A stretch of DNA of 6,939 bases from an uncultured Bacilli bacterium (GTDB taxonomy: Bacteria > Bacillota_I > Bacilli_A > RF39 > UBA660), in NCBI GenBank assembly GCA_947589695.1, contig CANQBY010000065.1:1-6939 (forward strand), in the 5' to 3' direction. Positions 6,306 through 6,939 of the stretch are shown one piece after another (positions within the stretch are counted from its first letter, which is position 1; the number at the start of each line of letters is the position of its first letter). The notes under the pieces are model-generated. The model worked only from the letters and a program-made list of their open reading frames with translations, had not been told where the DNA came from and made no database searches. The position numbers and the translations under genes were made by a program.

Positions 6306-6324
6306 ATTATATATGATACACTCA
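6294..6324. promoter_or_regulatory. 31-bp near-perfect palindrome, candidate operator
   Basis: TGAGTGTAT (6294-6302) and ATACACTCA (6316-6324) are perfect 9-bp inverted repeats. The pairing continues inward (6304-6307 with 6311-6314), with one mismatch at 6303/6315, so 13 of 15 half-site positions are symmetric (the other mismatch is next to the centre, 6308/6310). It covers the -10 box of the + promoter and its expected start site, a typical repressor position. It is unlikely to be a terminator: no T-run follows and it lies upstream of genes on both sides. The adjacent CTCAATTGAG (6321-6330) is a second, perfect 10-bp palindrome sharing the TGAG/CTCA core. The XRE protein encoded at 5999-6229 is the likely ligand by position. 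Confidence 0.7.
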
Positions 6325-6340
6325 ATTGAGAGTAAAGAAA

Positions 6341-6373
6341 ATGAAGTATAACTTAATAAAGAAAGTAGGGTAA
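6341..6373 (+). other. Ten-codon open frame in the leader of the surface protein gene
   Basis: An ATG at 6341 opens a frame reading M-K-Y-N-L-I-K-K-V-G with TAA at 6371-6373, ending 3 nt before the ATG of the main gene. It lies inside the predicted leader. No good ribosome binding site is seen before it (only a purine run, AGTAAAGAAA), so it may be a chance frame; if translated it could couple to the downstream start. Confidence 0.15.
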
Positions 6374-6376
6374 GAA

Positions 6377-6939
6377 ATGAAATTCGAAAAACTAGATATT
6401 AGTAATAGTAAAAAAGGAAAATGGTTTTTATGTGGTTTAATAGTGGGAGTAGCACTTCTGTTAGTAAGTAATTTATTATTCACAAAAGCAAAATATAAAG
6501 TAGTAGATAACGTAAAACTAGCCGAGGGAACAATTACATACTCAGCAGCAGACTTAAATGTTATAGCTATGTATAAAAATGATGGCAATGGTAATGAAGT
6601 AATAGAAAAAATCCCTGAAGGCAATTATGAATTAAGTAATGCAAGTTATTGTATTATCGGTAGTGATGAAGATAATAAAATACATAATGTATTTGAATAT
6701 AAAGATAAAAAAGTATATATAGCAATAGATCAAAAAGGAACAAAGTGTTATGTATATTTTGAAAAACTAAAAACACCATCAGAACAAACTTTAGCAGATT
6801 TAGGATTAACAGCTAATAGTGAAAAAGATGGATGTCCAGTGGTTGATGAAAATGGAAATGCCTCAGTAACAGGAATAGAAGGAACAAAAAAGCTTATTTG
6901 CTCAAGCACAGATGATTATGGATCCTCATATTATTTTAG
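6377..6939 (+). CDS. Membrane-anchored extracytoplasmic protein of unknown function (3' partial)
   Basis: The frame is open from ATG 6377 to the window end (187 complete codons plus two bases, AG), so the C-terminus is missing. AGGGT at 6367-6371 serves as ribosome binding site, 5 nt upstream. A short Lys-containing N-terminus is followed by one hydrophobic segment at about 17-36 (W-F-L-C-G-L-I-V-G-V-A-L-L-L-V), fitting a signal anchor with the rest outside the cell; no lipobox or signal peptidase site is evident. The exterior part has Cys at 92, 124, 153 and 175, possible disulfides, and is acidic and Asn/Gly-rich, with no Arg at all. The layout (anchor, E-G-T-I-T-Y-S-A-A-D-L-N-V, K-C-Y-V-Y-F, S-E-Q-T-L-A-D-L-G-L, then S-S-Y-Y-F) resembles, from memory, large uncharacterised surface proteins of uncultured gut Bacillota in which Y-Y-F is followed by R-G; the final AG fits an Arg codon. 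It is transcribed divergently from the XRE-fic pair. Function is unknown. Confidence 0.88.
   Translation, partial: MKFEKLDISNSKKGKWFLCGLIVGVALLLVSNLLFTKAKYKVVDNVKLAEGTITYSAADLNVIAMYKNDGNGNEVIEKIPEGNYELSNASYCIIGSDEDNKIHNVFEYKDKKVYIAIDQKGTKCYVYFEKLKTPSEQTLADLGLTANSEKDGCPVVDENGNASVTGIEGTKKLICSSTDDYGSSYYF

Noticed and set aside
6294..6324. Rho-independent terminator or riboswitch
   Set aside because: There is no T-run on either strand after the stem, and the predicted start site lies inside the element, so the full hairpin would not be transcribed from the + promoter.
6322..6624. Minus-strand open frame of 100 codons at the right end
   Set aside because: It lies fully antisense to the + gene starting at 6377, which has a consensus promoter, a ribosome binding site and a plausible anchored protein. 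The minus frame has no ribosome binding site and a low-complexity Ile/Phe/Ser-rich product.

Overview
The window is AT-rich DNA (roughly 30% G+C by eye) from a low-GC Gram-positive lineage, most likely an uncultured gut member of the Bacilli or Bacillota. The evidence is the ricT, yabB/trmN6-type, pth and mfd genes, whose best-known relatives sit in the origin-proximal part of Bacillus-type genomes, together with AGGAG-type ribosome binding sites and sigma-A-like promoters. TGA is used as a stop (ricT and the methyltransferase both end in TGA) and Trp is TGG, so the standard bacterial code applies and a Mycoplasma/Spiroplasma code does not.

Left part (1-4835, all on +): a compact housekeeping operon. 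It holds the C-terminal end of RicT (Fe-S protein of the RNase Y specificity complex), a tRNA adenine-N6 methyltransferase overlapping it by 17 nt, peptidyl-tRNA hydrolase overlapping the methyltransferase in an ATGA arrangement, and after 42 nt the transcription-repair coupling factor Mfd. The shared theme is RNA handling, tRNA maintenance and recovery of stalled ribosomes or RNA polymerase.

Middle (4836-6240, genes on -): an accessory block running toward mfd. A small XRE-type HTH regulator is followed by a class II (self-inhibited) Fic protein with a C-terminal winged helix, then a bulged hairpin with a T-run at 4834-4864 that fits termination of the fic transcript. Between that hairpin and the fic stop lies a five-copy 12-bp tandem repeat which, read on +, encodes S-D-T-Q-like tetrapeptides. 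All 20 Arg codons of fic plus the regulator are AGA, whereas mfd mostly uses CGN, so this block probably has a different history from the operon.

Right end (6241-6939): a divergent control region and a + strand gene cut off by the window edge. The control region has a consensus promoter (TTGACA, 17 bp, TATAAT) whose -10 box is overlapped by a 31-bp near-perfect palindrome, a strong candidate operator. The gene (6377 to the end) encodes a membrane-anchored, probably extracytoplasmic Cys-containing protein that is open at the window edge. The best candidate for an undescribed system here is this XRE regulator / Fic enzyme / divergent surface protein arrangement; a functional link is inferred from layout only.
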